NCBI RefSeq assembly: GCF_008831285.2
Contig: NC_045148.1
Location: 9,801,001 to 9,865,000 of the forward strand
Direction of reading: 5' to 3'
Source of the DNA: Nymphaea colorata
Taxonomy: Eukaryota > Streptophyta > Magnoliopsida > Nymphaeales > Nymphaeaceae
Length of the DNA stretch: 64,000 nt
The stretch's first letter is position 1; each line of letters opens with the position of its first letter. Both the position numbers and the translations under genes were made by a program. The notes beneath the pieces are model-generated. The model made no database searches. It was not told the DNA's origin and worked only from the letters and a program-made list of their open reading frames with translations. This document shows, one piece after another, positions 32,000-45,300 of this stretch.

Positions 32000-32088
32000 G
32001 CCTAATAAGAAGTCGGGCTCACGCTTAACCACAGGCTGGACCTGAGGACCAGCCCAACTTGGTCTGGCCTAATTAAAATAAAAGAATT

Positions 32089-32162
<74 letters not shown>

Positions 32163-33450
32163 CCCCTAAAGCGAAGGCATATTGAAAAAGTGAAATCGTA
32201 TACCCTTCCAGCGTGTTTGACTTTTCAACATTGAGGGTTGTATAATTCACGTGATTTTTTAGAGAAAGGAAAACAAATATACTAATTGATCCGGTTAGTA
32301 AGAATGGGAAACACTGGATCAGATGAGGAATGTATGTGCCATTTTTTGCCGTTTTTCTGTTCTCTCCTTAAGAGTGCTTCTTCTAACATTAATTAGCGAG
32401 GCTCAATGACTCATCTTTTGAGGTGTCATGCACATGCCTTTATATGTAATGTAATCAACCATCTCTTCAAGCACCATCCATGAGTGTTAGGATTTTTTAA
32501 AGTTGTATCTAGGCCATTGAGTCAATCTTATTTGATATTAAGACCATTTCCTACTTTTCTATAAGCTTCGGATTGAAATCTTCTACCAGAAAACAACAAT
32601 AGGACCCATTTCAGTAGCCACTATTCGTTCATGAATGGATTTAAATACATCTGATTTTATAAAGAGAGAAAGAGGGAGATTGAGAGATCTAAAACAACCA
32701 ACCTATTTTGCCATAAGGTATGGTAGTCATGCAAGCCCTTTCATCGGTTTTCCTCACACATTCAAACAGCTCGGTCGTTTCTTTTGACACTAGAAAGAAA
32801 ACTATGAACCATGAAAAGAAACCAAGGCAACACACGGTCACAATTAACAACATTAACGCTCGTTGTTGATGTTGAGATTCGAATCCCAAAGTCGCTGCTA
32901 TATTATTTTTGCGAACGGTGCATGACACTTAAGTTAAAAGGTGTACCATACATCAAAGCAACCCTGGTAAAGGCGAGCAACCCTGGTAAAAGCAGGGAAA
33001 GAGGAAGAAATAATATTGTCTTTTAAAAGGTTATTCAGGTACAGAGCAACTGTGCAGAAATGAGGCGCAGGTTTCATGTGCGGTGGCCCGTGTACTCTAC
33101 CATGTTAGGCTAGGGAAATTTTTTTGTCTTCTAAAAAAGTAACTTCTTTATGTGTTCACGACGTTGTCCTTATCGGAGGAGTCTTCTTCCTGGGCCTAGT
33201 TAATTCGGTTATTTCTGCTCCCCAATTCACATACTTCTTGCCCCTCACTCACAAATATATTTGCGTTACAGGTTTAACATATAGCCTACTCATTATAAAG
33301 TAAACATGTTAAAGAAAAATAAGTAACATGGACACCAAACTTCTTTTTGAAACAAAGCTGACCGGAAAACAGCCCCTGGACATCATCAATCAGCCAATCC
33401 CATCCAATACCTGTCTTGAAATGCGTGGATCATAACAAAAGCCAGCTTTA
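32000..33450. repeat. Module N, copy 2
   Basis: Same ordered landmarks as at 28.9 kb. It includes an AT microsatellite (32093-32159), a CGGTCACAATTAACAACATT block at 32833-32852, and the CATACTTCTTGCCCCTCACT block near 33230. Confidence 0.6.
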
Positions 33451-34129
33451 CTTGAATAAGCTAATTGCCCAAAACCATTGAATTCGTGTTAAAAAGTGTT
33501 TGAAACAAAATGGGAACATTCTAATGTGCTTATAAACAAGAATTTAATATAATTCATGTTTAAGTCAATTTTTGAAAAAAAAAAAAAAAAAACATCTTTC
33601 TACAATCAAAATTTTGTGTTCCAAAAGTAGTTTATTTTTTATTATTTAATAAACATTGTTTAAATAAGAAAACGATTAACTTAATATATGTTTTTCATCA
33701 AATCGCTATTTAAGATAATGTCTTTATGATTAGATTGCAAAAAAATCACTAATTAATTTTAAAATTGTGGGTACAATAGACACACATTAAACATTATGCA
33801 ACGTCTTTTTAAGTACCTTTTACACATCGCGTATGGTAGATCATGTCCCTTGGCATGATCTCTAGAGTCATTCATAGTTAACGATAGGGCCCATTAGGTA
33901 CTATACCACTAAAAAATTAAATGGTGTCTTCCTCTCCCACAGCAGCACTGTAATGAGGGAGGCCCATCTACTATGATAGACCAGGCTCATTAAGCACCAC
34001 TACGGACACTCCATAAAATGAGCAATGGAGCATCTTTGCTATAAGGGTCTCCCACCTCTTCCAACTTATCTGTGTAGAATAGATATTTCAACTATATTGA
34101 CATCATATAAAATGAACTGTAGAAAGCAA

Positions 34130-34960
34130 TCAAACTCCCAATATTGTTCCTTACATGAATGGGCAGTCTGGCAGCTGCCTCCCCTTGACATAAACACGCT
34201 CATCTTTGGGTTGTTCTTACATATGTTATTATTAACCATATACAGTAGTGGAGCCAGAAATTTTATTTCATGGGCACTAAATAAATAATTAACAAATTTT
34301 TAATCGGTCATAAAAAAACAAAATAAATAACTATAACTAGGAACAAAATTACAATTGGCTTTAAAAAGTGATTCAATCAGTTATAGCTGTACCACATGTG
34401 AGCATCTTCTCTAAAACACATCCTCAAGTATTTAGAATTCAAAGTTGTCTCGACAGCTTAATTATGTTCAATCAAAGTTGCCAATAGATTAATATGCCTT
34501 AGTACCTCCTCTTGACCTTGTTTGCCTTGTAAGCCGTAAACCGTGAACACTAGAAACCAATGACTTAAAAAACCGGATGTACGTGCATAATAAAGTGACG
34601 GGGTTTTAGTGAGATTCACCTCACATAAGAACATTATAGCAAAAGTAGTTTGCATCTGTCTACATGTATTTTTGGCATCATGAACTGATCCCAGCCATCT
34701 TTGGGCAAGGAGAAAGTTCCCCAAGACAAATGCATGACTAAACCGTAGGCAAACTATAAAAATTATGTGAAATATTATACACTTCCATGCGTATTTGACT
34801 TGTCAACGTTGAGCACGATATAATTCAGATGCATGATTATTTAGACGAAAGAAAACAAATACAACAATTGAAGTATGTGGGGCTGGAAAACCAAGGTTCG
34901 GATAAGGGGTACCCTAACAAGAGTTGGCCCCTAGGTCAAATATAAACGCTTTTTTACAGG
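34130..34960. repeat. Segment duplicated at 40.11-40.93 kb
   Basis: Long stretches match 40110-40930, for example AACCGGATGTACGTGCAT, AGTGACGGGGTTTTAGTGAG and CATGAACTGATCCCAGCCAT. The left end carries the CAGTAGTGGAGCCAG / CAGTGGCGGAGCCAA word typical of a hAT-like element end. No gene. Confidence 0.75.
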
Positions 34961-36029
34961 GCTTTCCGTTCGTAAGATACAAATTAGCATACAAATTTTG
35001 AGGTCAAAATTCCTGAACTGTTACATCCGATGGAAAACGTTAAAATGAAATGGTTAAATTATGAAAGTACCGCTTCAATAAAAAAAAATTGTTTTAGGAA
35101 AATAAAAAATTAAGAAAGAAACAACTTTGTTGGGCATCAATACCTCAATAAGATGGTCACCCATGTCCAAGTTCAAGCCCAATAGAGCTTAATTCCCAAA
35201 ACCAAGTTTAATTAAATGATTTCCGTCTAAGTGTATTACATGAAGGTCCGATAACTATATATATATATATATAATGGTAGAGACCAAACCATTTGAATAA
35301 GGATGGAAACCAGAACTCTTGAACTATTTTAAACAAAATGTGAATGTCCTAATGTGTTTATAAACAATAATTTGATATAAATCATGTTTCACTTTTAAGC
35401 CACTTTTGCAAAAATGATTGATCTTTCTATTATCAAAATTTTGATATTATAAATTACTTTATTTTTATTATTAAAAAAACATTGTTTTATAAAGAAAATG
35501 ATTAACTTAAAATATGTTTCTCACCATTTTAATCACTCGTTAAGAAAATATCTATAGGGTTAAACTGAAAAAAATATAATTTTAATAATTAATTTTAATG
35601 CATCTAGTTTTGGCTCTAACCCAAATGGTCTGGCTTTTACCAGCTTTTATATATATATAATGCCACTTAGACAAAGGATAAAAACTAGACCTCTTAAATT
35701 CATGTTAAAAATTGTTTTCAACAAAATATGAAGCTTCTAATGTGTTTACAAGCTCTAATTTATTATAAATTATATTTTAGTTTAAGTCAATGTTGTAAAA
35801 AACATCGATCTTTATACTAGCAAAATTTTGATATTATAAGAGTCGTTCGTTTTTTACTATTGAAAAAACATTATTTAAGTAAGAAAACAGCCAACTTAAT
35901 ATATGTTTCCTATTAAATCACTCTTAGGATCATATCTACAAGGTTAGTTGTTTTTAAAAAAAAAAACACACATTTTAGTAATTAATTTCAATAGGCCTGG
36001 CTTTTGTTTGTTTACCCAATTGGTCTGAT

Positions 36030-38300
36030 TTTTACCTACATATTATCAAAACATATTTACATATATAAAGTGGTGTTTCTTATTTAATGAAATCCACTGC
36101 ATATAAAGGACCATTATTGTTGCAAAAATAATTTGCAGCCTTCTATATGTATGTTATCGTCATTAACTGATCTCTGTCTTTTGCCCGACAAAAATGTCCT
36201 CCTAAAGCAACGGCATTTTGAAAAAATGAAATCGCACTACCAATCAAAGCAGATTTGACTTTTCAACGATAAACACTATATAATTCAGATGGTTGATTTT
36301 TAGAGAAAGGAAAACAAATATACGAGTTGAGGTCTCTAATGCTGGAAAACGAAGGATCCGATAAGGTGCATACATTGCATATTTTGCTGTCTTTCCGATC
36401 TCTCCTTAAGAGGGATTCTTCTGTCCACCTTATCCGGGACCGTGGGATTTAAGGATGTCAATATATTCGATTTGAATTGGATATCTGACCGATCTGATCC
36501 GAAAAAATCGGATTGGATTCGGATTTAATAAATGACATCCGATCGGATTCGGATTCTGATACGGATTCGGATCGGATTCAGTTTTAGACAAATATCCTCT
36601 ATCTAATACTTGAAAAATGGCAAAATCCGGTTCAAAATTCGGATTCAGATTCAGATATAAATATAAAAATCAGATTCGAATCGGATTCGGATTGTAAAAT
36701 TGGATTTTGGATTCGGATTCGGATATGACTTTGCTTCGAATATATGAATATCCGAAAAAACGGATATGGTTGAAGATGTATTCGATCCGAATCCGATCGG
36801 TTGACATCCCTAATCGGATTGGATCTGACTTTGAGATTTTTAGATCACATCTTCACTGGAAGAATCCCATCATTTTCTGGTGGACATCTACCAATATTGG
36901 TAATTCTTAACGTAGTTTTGTGCGTCATCCGAAGGGGGTCTTAAAGTAGCTAGTTTTTCTGATGTGAAGTCTTATTTAGATTTCACAAAGATGGGAGGCA
37001 ATTCAAAGGTCCAAATATTTACAACTTTGTAAGTCAACGTTCTTATTTCCACATCAACTAATTCATTAACGCATTCAATCTTGTTCTAGATCGCTGTATT
37101 TTTAAGCTGCGAAATCTGTCGCTGATCAATCTAGTTTGAAAGCTGTCATTAAATAATCTTTTAGTTTCTTATGGTGGGTATCTTACGGCATGGCGCTTCA
37201 GCATTTATTTTCCATCAAATACGTCCACCGTCGAAGCGGCAGCTAGCCACAGTTTCTCTCTGCAACAGTCATTCCTTTTCCAAGCACAATCTAATAGCGG
37301 AGCAAGATCTTTTTTTGGTTGAAGGGGCGATGGTACCAACCAAGTGTCCATTTCAAATCCCTAGGATACCAATACGTTATGCTATAAAAATGAGTGCCTA
37401 TATGCAAGCTGAAGCTTAATGGAGGACGTTACCCATGACACCCGTGTCAAAGAGTTTACCATACATCCACTCGATCTAAAGGCGAGAGGAAGGAGAAGGA
37501 GCGTTCACTTGTTGTGCCTATTGGCCGAAATTGTTCAATTACACTGCATATAAATGTGGCGCAGGTTCCATGTTCAGTCGCCAGCAGGCTCCTTGTGATC
37601 TACAACCTTAGGCCAAATTCACTTAAGCATCATTTGGCAGGAAGAACACTTTTGAAGTGTTCCATGTATCCACCCTAGATTTGGAGACATATTCATGTTG
37701 TTGAGGTAAATTTATTGGACACTTCCATAATCCTCCTGATGTCAAACGACCGTTTAGTCTTTTAAAAAAAACAATTGTAACTTCTTTGTTTTTACGTTGT
37801 CCATATAGGAAGAGGCTTCTTATTTTCAGATAGTTAATTTGGCTATTTCTGCCCCCAACTCACATACTTCTTGCTTTATATACTTCTGTTGAAGTTCTAA
37901 CATATATCCTACTGACTATCAAATGGTTTAATCATGCTTCCCAAGTTTTAACTTTTAAATCCGTTTGGAGGATAGAGGGCAAAACATTGTTGTTAGTTGG
38001 TCAGATTTTGTCACTAAATTGTTTTTGGCAGGCCAGTATCGTCAAAAGTAAACCTTTTACTCTATCTACATGTGACCATGATGCCTGATCATGTAGCTCG
38101 AAAAGAAAATTAAGTAACGTGGACACCGAAATTCTTTTCCAGACAAGGGTGTTGGGAAAATGGCCCCAAGGCAATACCAATCAGCCAATCCCATCTAACA
38201 CCCCACTAGAGATCACCGGTTCATAACAAAAACCAGGTTTTCCTTTAAAAACTTAGTTTCCCAAAACCAGGTTTAATCAAATGATTTTCCTCGATGTCTG
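36030..38300. repeat. Module M, copy 1
   Basis: Ordered landmarks: TATTATCAAAACATATTTAC, GCAACGGCAT, TGCTGGAAAACG, CATCTTCACTGGAA, GGGGGTCTTAAAGT, GTCGCTGATCAATCTAGTTT, AGCCACAGTTTCTCT, ACCATACATCC and TCAAATGGTTTAATCATGCT. The same order is found at 41.3-43.0 kb and, in part, at 46.8-47.3 plus 49.0-49.4 kb. Here the module ends next to a peptide-gene 3' relic, and at 41.3-43.0 kb it ends next to an intact peptide gene. Confidence 0.7.
36454..36812. mobile_element. Element with GGATGTCAA/TTGACATCC ends
   Basis: The left end GGATGTCAATATATTCGAT and the right end CGATCGGTTGACATCC are inverted. Between them are many GGATTCGGAT/ATCCGAATCC words. A related element with GGCTGTCAAC at its left end lies at about 53257-53710. 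It is non-coding and could fold into a long hairpin. Confidence 0.5.
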
Positions 38301-38365
38301 GTATGCTAACGTCTGGTGTTATAAGTCTAAGTCTGGTGTGTGTGTGTATATATATATATATATAT

Positions 38366-38518
38366 TATTATTGGAAATAGAAAGCCACCAGCTCTTATTA
38401 CATCAACACTTTGAGAAAACGCACACTTCCTTAGACTCATGGACAACTCATAGACATCACTGCAAATGAGTTGTAGTAGCACTCCAGCTTCTTGGTGATC
38501 ATCCAGAATGCATATTAG
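38366..38518 (-). pseudogene. Orphan 3' end of a peptide gene
   Basis: It matches the conserved 3' flank of the 26.9 and 43.3 kb genes (TTGGAAATAGAAAGCCACCA, CTTCCTTAGACTCATGGA, CATCCAGAATGCATAT), but the match stops before the coding exon. The exon is replaced by unrelated sequence, so only the tail of a former copy remains. Confidence 0.7.
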
Positions 38519-38569
38519 TCCAGTTGCAGGAAAACAGCGTTGTCCATATTTAAAATCTTGTAAATAGGG

Positions 38570-39084
38570 CTGGGCGTAGGGCAAGCTCGGCCTAGCTTGA
38601 TAATAAGTCGGGATCTGGTTAGGCCGCAGGCCAGCTTAGCTTGGCTGGATTAGATTAAAATAAAATTATATTAAATATTCTAATACTTAAATATAGCTAA
38701 TAATAACAATATATATATGTAATTTTATATATCAATAACAATATTAAATAATATGTTCTCAAGCCAATCTGAGCCCGAGCTTGGTATCCAGTGACCGATA
38801 TCTACCCTACTTAGTGGTCCTTGGTAAAAACCCCACACATGCTTTATAGACCGTCTTGTCAGACAAAAGGTAAATTTTTCATTCTTTCCTTCACCTTAAG
38901 CATGAATAAGCAGTAGCAGTTGTTGTCCCCACTCCACATTAATTCATTGCGCGCTGTCATGTACATGCTTTAGCAGTAGCAGCTGTCAATATGTAATTAA
39001 CCATCACTTCAGGCACCATCTTCGACTGTTCCGGATTTTTAAAAGTTGCGTCTACATTCAACCTGATTTGATATTAAGGCCATT

Positions 39085-39137
<53 letters not shown>

Positions 39138-39930
39138 AAAACAGTTAACCTTTTTTCCCATATGGTAGGGTAAACATGAAAGTCTTCGGTGGTTCATTCC
39201 TTACTAAAAGGAAAATTGTGATCCATGTCAACAAACACAGGCAACATACGGTCACAATTAAGAACATTAGCACTGGATTGTTAAAATTTGTGGTTCAAAT
39301 CCGCATGGTCGCTGCTATGTTCCAACGTATTATTTTTCTAGGCTGTAAATAGTAGCAAGCGCAACCAAAGCAACCCTAATTCTACAAGCAATTAAGGGGG
39401 AGGAGTCTTTGACTTCTCATGCCTATTGGTACAGCGTAATTTTCTTGAAATGAGGGGCAGGTTCCATGTTCGGTGGCTAGCATGGGCCTTGTGTTCGGCC
39501 GTGTTCGGCCAAGGTCACTTTTTGTCTTCTAAAAAAAGAAACTTCTTTGTTTTTCCCCTGTCCATATAAGAGTCTTCTTGCTTTACAAGGAAATTTGGTT
39601 AATTCTGCCCCTAACTCACATACTTCTTGCCCTTAACTCACATATATACTTTTGTTAAAGGCCTAACATATAGCCTACTCACCATAAAGTGGTTTGATTA
39701 AGCTGCCAAACTTTAACTTTTAAATCCATTCAAGGGCAGAGTGCAAAGCATAGTTGTGGGTCAGATTTTGTCATTAAATCGGAATTTTGGCAAGCCAATA
39801 TCTTTAAAAGTCAGGTTTTTACTCTGTTCACACATGTCAAAATCCAAGTTACACGAGAAAAAGAGTAACCATTTTCCGGCCACTTGCCAGACCCGATGGT
39901 ACAACTTGATGTTGTAAGAGTCGTTTTAAT
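38570..39930. repeat. Module N, copy 3
   Basis: It begins with the GGGCTGGGCGTAGGGC block and an AT core, then follows the landmark order of the other N copies. It contains a GA microsatellite (39086-39134) and the CGGTCACAATTAAGAACATT block near 39251. Confidence 0.6.
39086..39134. repeat. GA microsatellite
   Basis: A pure GA run, with shorter GA-rich equivalents at the same place in the N modules near 32665 and 47965. Confidence 0.9.
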
Positions 39931-40109
39931 TGTGTTCATAAATATTAATTTAATGTAAATCATGTTTTAGTTTAAGGGATCTTTCTATTATCAAAATCTT
40001 GACGTTGTAAGAGTCCTTTATTTTTTAATATTAAAAAAACAGTATTTAAGCAAAAAATGATTAACTTAATATACATTACTCACCAAATCACTCTTAAGAT
40101 CATCATAGC

Positions 40110-40930
40110 AAACACTATTAACCACATGCAGTGGCGGAGCCAAAAATTTTATTCCATGGACACTAAATATATAACTACCAAATTTTTAATTGATCATAAA
40201 ACACAAAATAAATAAATATAACTTCGAACAAAATTACAATTGGCTTTAAAAAGTGATTCAATCCTGTACCATCTGTGAACATCTTTTCTAAAACACATCC
40301 TCAAGCATTTAGAATTTAAAGTTGTCTCGAGACCTTAATTATGTTCAATAATTTAATATTAAGGCCATTTTCTAGCTTCTGTTCCGTAAGCTTTGGATTG
40401 GACTCTACTTACGTGTTTGTGGGCAAGAAATTATGGCCAATAGATTAATAGAAACCTTAGTATCTCCTCTTTGTCCTTGTTTGCCTTGTAAGCCGTAAGC
40501 CGTGCACTAAAAACCATCGACTTAAAAAAACCGGATGTACGTGCATGATAAAGTGACGGGGTTTTAGTGAGATTCACCTCACATAAGAACATTATAGCAA
40601 AAGTAGTTTGCATCTGTCTACATGTATTTTTGGCATCATGAACTGATCCCAGCCATCTTTGGGCAAGGAGAAAGTTCCCTAAGAAGAAATGCATGATTAA
40701 CCGTAGGCAAACTAAAAAAAAAAAAAGTGAAATATTATACGCTTCCATGCATATTTGATTTGTCAATGTTAAGCACGATATAATTCAGATGCATGATTAT
40801 TTAGACGAAAGAAAACAAATATAATAATTGAAAACATATATAATAATTGACACATGTGGGGCTGGAAAACCAAGGTTCGGATAAGGGTTACCTAACAAGA
40901 GTGGGCCCCTGAATCAAATATAAACGCATA
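40110..40930. repeat. Segment duplicated at 34.13-34.96 kb
   Basis: The partner copy of the 34.1-kb segment, with CAGTGGCGGAGCCAA at its left end. 40931-41330 holds no recognisable gene. Confidence 0.75.
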
Positions 40931-41329
40931 ATACAAATCAGTTGGCTCAAGCCCAGTTTTCACGTCATCCAAATCACATAAATCAAACTTGTGTTTTACC
41001 TTCAAAATTTGGTTTTGGGTTATCATCCAAACACCTCATTTGTAGTTCCTTGAATGCTATGAAAAAACTTGCGTTTTGTAAACCATAAAAGTTTAAATTT
41101 TGTAAACCGTAAAAGTTTAAATTATTGATAGAGAATGATCATCGAGGAAATTGGTGAAGTTGGCCAATGGTAGGTGGTCAATCTCCATTTCGAATATATG
41201 GAGAGTCAACGTCCTATACTTTAAAAAGAGGCATTGATATGCAACTTGAAGCATAGCAAAATAATGTTCGAAACCACAAGTTGGCCTAAACCTTACATAC
41301 TAAAGTGGTTTTTATTTTTTTTCCCAAGT

Positions 41330-42970
41330 AGTCTGATTTTTACCTATATATTATCAAAACATATTTACATATATAATGTGATTTTTTTTTAATGAAAATC
41401 CACTGCATATGAAAGACCATTATTATTGCAAAAATAATTTGCAGCCTTTTATATGTATGTTATCTTCATTAATTGATCTGTGTCTTTTGCCCGACGAAAA
41501 TGTGCCCCTAAAGCAACGGCATATTAAAAAAAAAAAGAAATCGCACTACTGTTCAAAGTAGATTTGACTTTTCAACGATAAAGACTATATAATTCAGATG
41601 ATTGATTTTTAGAGAAAGGAAAACAAATATACGAATTGAGGCCTCTAATGCTGGAAAACGATGGATCCGATAAGGTGCATACATTGCATATTTTGCCGTC
41701 TTTCCGATCTCTCCTTAAGAGGGATTAGGGATTCTTTTGTCCACCTTACCAGGGACCGTCGGATTGAATCTGACTTGAGATTTTTAGGTCACATCTTCAC
41801 TGGAAAGAATCCCATCATTTTCTGGTGGACACCATTCTTAACATAGTTTTGGTCGTCATCCAAAGGGGGTCTTAAAGTTGCTTATTTTTCTAATGTGAAG
41901 TCTCGTTTGGATTTCACGAAGATGGGAGGCAATTCAAAGGTCCAAATATTTAGAACTTTGTAAGTTAACATTCTTATTTCCACATCAACTAATTCATTAA
42001 CGGATTAAATCTAATTCTAGATCGGTGTATTTTTAATATGCGAAATCTGTCGCTGATCAATCTAGTTTGAACGCAGTCATTAAATAATCTTTTCATGGTG
42101 GGTATTTTCTTAGGGTTGGCACTTCAGCATTTAATTTCCTTGAAATGTGTCCACCGTCGAAGCGGCGGCTAGCCACAGTTTCTCTGCAACAATTATTCCT
42201 TTCCCAAGCCCAATCTGTATCTCGGTATACCCCCTCTATTTAATAGTAGAGCAAGAATTTTTTGGCTGATGGTACCAGCCAAGTTTTCATTTTAATTCCT
42301 GGGACACAAACACTTTATGTTATAAAAACAAGTAACTATATGTAAGCTGAAGCATAATAGGAGACCGAGACCTTACTCATGGCACTCGCGTCAAAATGTT
42401 TACCATACATCCAATTCAACCTCAAAGCAATCTTGGACCTAAAGGCGAGTGGAAGGGAAAGGAGTCTTCACCTTCTTGTGTCTATTGGCAAAAATTATTC
42501 AATTACAGCGGTGCCACCATATAAATGTGGTGCAGGTTCCATGTTCCGTCGCCAGCAGGCTTCTTGTCTTCTAAAACCTTAGGCCAAGTTCACTTAAGCG
42601 TCATTTGGCAGGAAGAACACTGACTTTTAGTCTTTTAAAAAAACCAATTGTAACTTCTTTGTTTTTACGTTGTCTTTATAAGAAGAGTCTTCTTATTTTC
42701 ACATAATTAATTTGGCTATTTCTGCCCCCAACTCACATACTTCTTGCTTCAAACTCGCATATATACTTCTGTTGGAGGCCTAACATATATGCTCCTGACC
42801 ATCAAATGGTTTAATCATGCTGCCAAACTTTTAACTTTTAAATCCGTTTGGAGGATAGAGTCCAAAACATTGTTGTAAGTTGGTCAGATTTTGTGAGTAA
42901 GTTGTTTTTGGCAGGCCAATATCGTCAAAAGTAAAGCTTTTACTCGGTCTGCATGTCAAAAATCTAAGTT
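41330..42970. repeat. Module M, copy 2
   Basis: Same order of landmarks as 36.0-38.3 kb, shortened by small deletions. It lies directly beyond the 3' end of the 43.3-kb peptide gene. Confidence 0.7.
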
Positions 42971-43140
42971 AAACGAGAAAAAAAACGACTATTTTCCAGA
43001 GAAAGAAGCATGTATACATGCGAAAATAAGAAGACTCCATGTATACATGCGAACATGCATATTAAATAAGGAACAGGAACTTCTTTATTGGAAACAGAAA
43101 GCCACCAGCATTATCCAACCAGTATCTTATTACATAGATA

Positions 43141-43275
43141 GACACTTTGAGACAACGCACACTTCCTTAGACTCATGGAAAACTCATAGACGTCACTGCA
43201 AATGAGTAGTAGTAGCACTCCCAGCTTCTTGCTGATCATCCAGAATGCATATACGGCGGAAGGATGCTTATATCA
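43141..43275 (-). promoter_or_regulatory. Conserved 3' flank of the 43.3-kb gene
   Basis: 135 bases with one difference (GAGACAACG against GAGAAAACG) from 26732-26866. Confidence 0.6.
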
Positions 43276-44196
43276 TCATGATCTGCCGCCACCAACCCCC
43301 TGACCTTCTTGCACATCAGCTTTTGCCACCCACACCTTCTTTCCAGTCTCTTTGTATTCTGCATCAGGTGGGCAGCAGGAGTATCCACACCAGCCATTAT
43401 TGCAGCCAACAGGGGGTGGATCGATTTGTCCGTACTGATCTTTCGCAGTCAAATCTTTCAAACCTGCTACTAAGTTGGAATGCAAATAATTATGGGTAAT
43501 TAATACGTATATTAACTAGATCAGCTTTCACTCTAACACACATGCACTCACACAACGGCTAGCCATCCAATGATCTATCTCTATCCCCTGTTAGCTCTGG
43601 AGGATGTTTTCTTATTGTATGGCAAATTAGAGACAGCCTAGTAGCTTAATGCGGCCCTCGTTAAAAACTTATATATATATATATATTATTAAAAGAAATT
43701 AACATGAATTGACAGCTTAGAAGGTCCTATATATAACTACGCTTGAAGAAAATAAATAACAACTAATGTCGGGCTTTAGGAAGAGCAATTTTACGGAAAA
43801 CATACAGATACTAGACTTTATGGTCATAGGTCGTCTATTCCAAGAAAACGAAACGGTGAAGTCTAAATTACAAAGATAAAAACCAATTAAGTAGTTTCTT
43901 GAAGAGTTTGAAATACTGCCTCCAAAGGAGAAGAGAGCAAAAAAACAATAAGTGGGAAACGAATGTGTTTTTACCCGTAAAATAACAGATACAAAATATC
44001 CGAAGAGGATGTGACCATCATTTCAGATTTATTACCCGTAAAGTTGTAAATATCGGATAATTGGATCAGAGAAGAGAGATATCCTTAGGATTCACAAACC
44101 TTGGTCCTTCACCATTTGTCGTGCCAAAACATGGGGGAAGACCAGCAGTACAAGCACAAAGAGCATGGAAAAGGAGGAAGAAAGCTTTAGCGCCAT
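43276..44196 (-). CDS. Two-exon secreted Cys peptide (94 aa), CNNGWCGYSCC type
   Basis: Exon 1 (44100-44196) encodes MALKLSSSFS, a hydrophobic core, the PHVLA cleavage context, then RQMVKDQ. It ends in phase 1 at AAG|GTTTGTG. Exon 2 (43276-43463) follows GTAGCAG and reads LKDLTAKDQYGQIDPPPVG, CNNGWCGYSCCPPDAEYKE, then a Lys-rich tail ending GVGGGRS. The intron is 636 bp. The Cys pattern is C-x4-C-x3-CC. Mature length would be about 70 residues. The TATA box is at 44273-44280. Compared with the 26.9-kb gene it has 18 extra residues ahead of the Cys motif, and over the aligned C-terminal 34 codons nine codons differ, all changing the residue. It is probably extracellular; function unknown. Confidence 0.8.
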
Positions 44197-44272
44197 ATCT
44201 TTGGGACAAGAGGGACAGGGAAAGAGTAGGAGGGAGCGTTCAGTGGTAGGGAACATGCAAACCCTCTTACGC

Positions 44273-44280
44273 TATTTATA
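44273..44280 (-). promoter_or_regulatory. TATA box of the 43.3-kb peptide gene
   Basis: TATAAATA on the minus strand, about 77 bases upstream of the ATG at 44196. Confidence 0.6.
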
Positions 44281-45300
44281 ATGTAGATGTGGATGGGGAA
44301 AGAGATAGGGGCAGCTGGATTTTTAGATGATTCAAAATAAAAGACATATGTTTCGTCACGCTCACTGCGTCATCCAGTTTGCCAAATCATAACATATCCG
44401 AATACCTCTAATCGAGAAAGAGAAAAAGTATGCGTTGTGTATTATCTAAATCAACCATATTAAAATGCTCAAGAACTATGCCCTTTAACTGGCACTGAAC
44501 TCTCGGTCCTCCAGGAAAAAAGAAAAGAAAGAGGAGCTCCACGCTGTTTCGCCTACAGCATCGGTGCCTGGGGCAGACTACCGATGCGTGACACAATCAT
44601 CTGCGTGTGACAAAGTAAAAAGCGTCGACTGGCGCCACTTTCATTGGCCACCTCGCAACACCTATTCCTCATCGAAATTCTGGACCTCAAGCACAGCTGG
44701 ACCCCAAGTCAAGTTCCAATGCACCATCTGGAGCTTGACGTCGACGATATAGCACTGAGCTCGACGTGCTAAACCACGTTAAATCAAATGATTTTGATCA
44801 TATATATACATATATATATATACGCTATGTAATTCAGATGGAGAAAAGAAAACAAATACAAAAATTAAGGTTTTTAAGGCTGGAAAACGATGCATCAGAC
44901 AAGGAATATATATGGCATTTATTGCTGTTTTTGGGTTCTCCCCTCTTAAGACAGATTGAGTTGAGCACATGCGCAGTAAGAACATGGAGACATTTTGGTG
45001 ATTTTTTTTTTTAAATGCCTTTTCTAGTTTTTTACTCTTTTTATTTTCATTTTAGTCTTCACAAAAAGTTTTCTTTGTTATCTTTTTATAAACTGAAGGT
45101 ATTTTCATCTAACCATACTCTGCCCACAAATATGCGCATACAACCAGGTTCGTTCTTAAGAGGGCTTCTATTGTCCTCTTTTTCAGGGACCATTGGATTG
45201 GATCCGACTTGAGATATTTAGGTCGCATTCACGTGAAGAACACCATCATTTTCTGGTGGATACCGACGAAGATGGATCAATCAAATTGTACTGTTCATGT
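44281..45300. other. Upstream region and module fragments
   Basis: No gene seen. 44281-44660 matches the upstream region of the 26.9-kb gene (27490-27870), including AGAGATAGGGGCAGCTGGAT and CGGTGCCTGGGGCAGACTA. 44800-45300 is a partial module M (TGCTGGAAAACG-like and CATCATTTTCTGGTGGA words). Confidence 0.5.

Noticed and set aside
39230-39340. Possible SINE promoter around a GGTTCAAATCC word
   Set aside because: A good B box, but no convincing A box at the right distance in this or the other module N copies.
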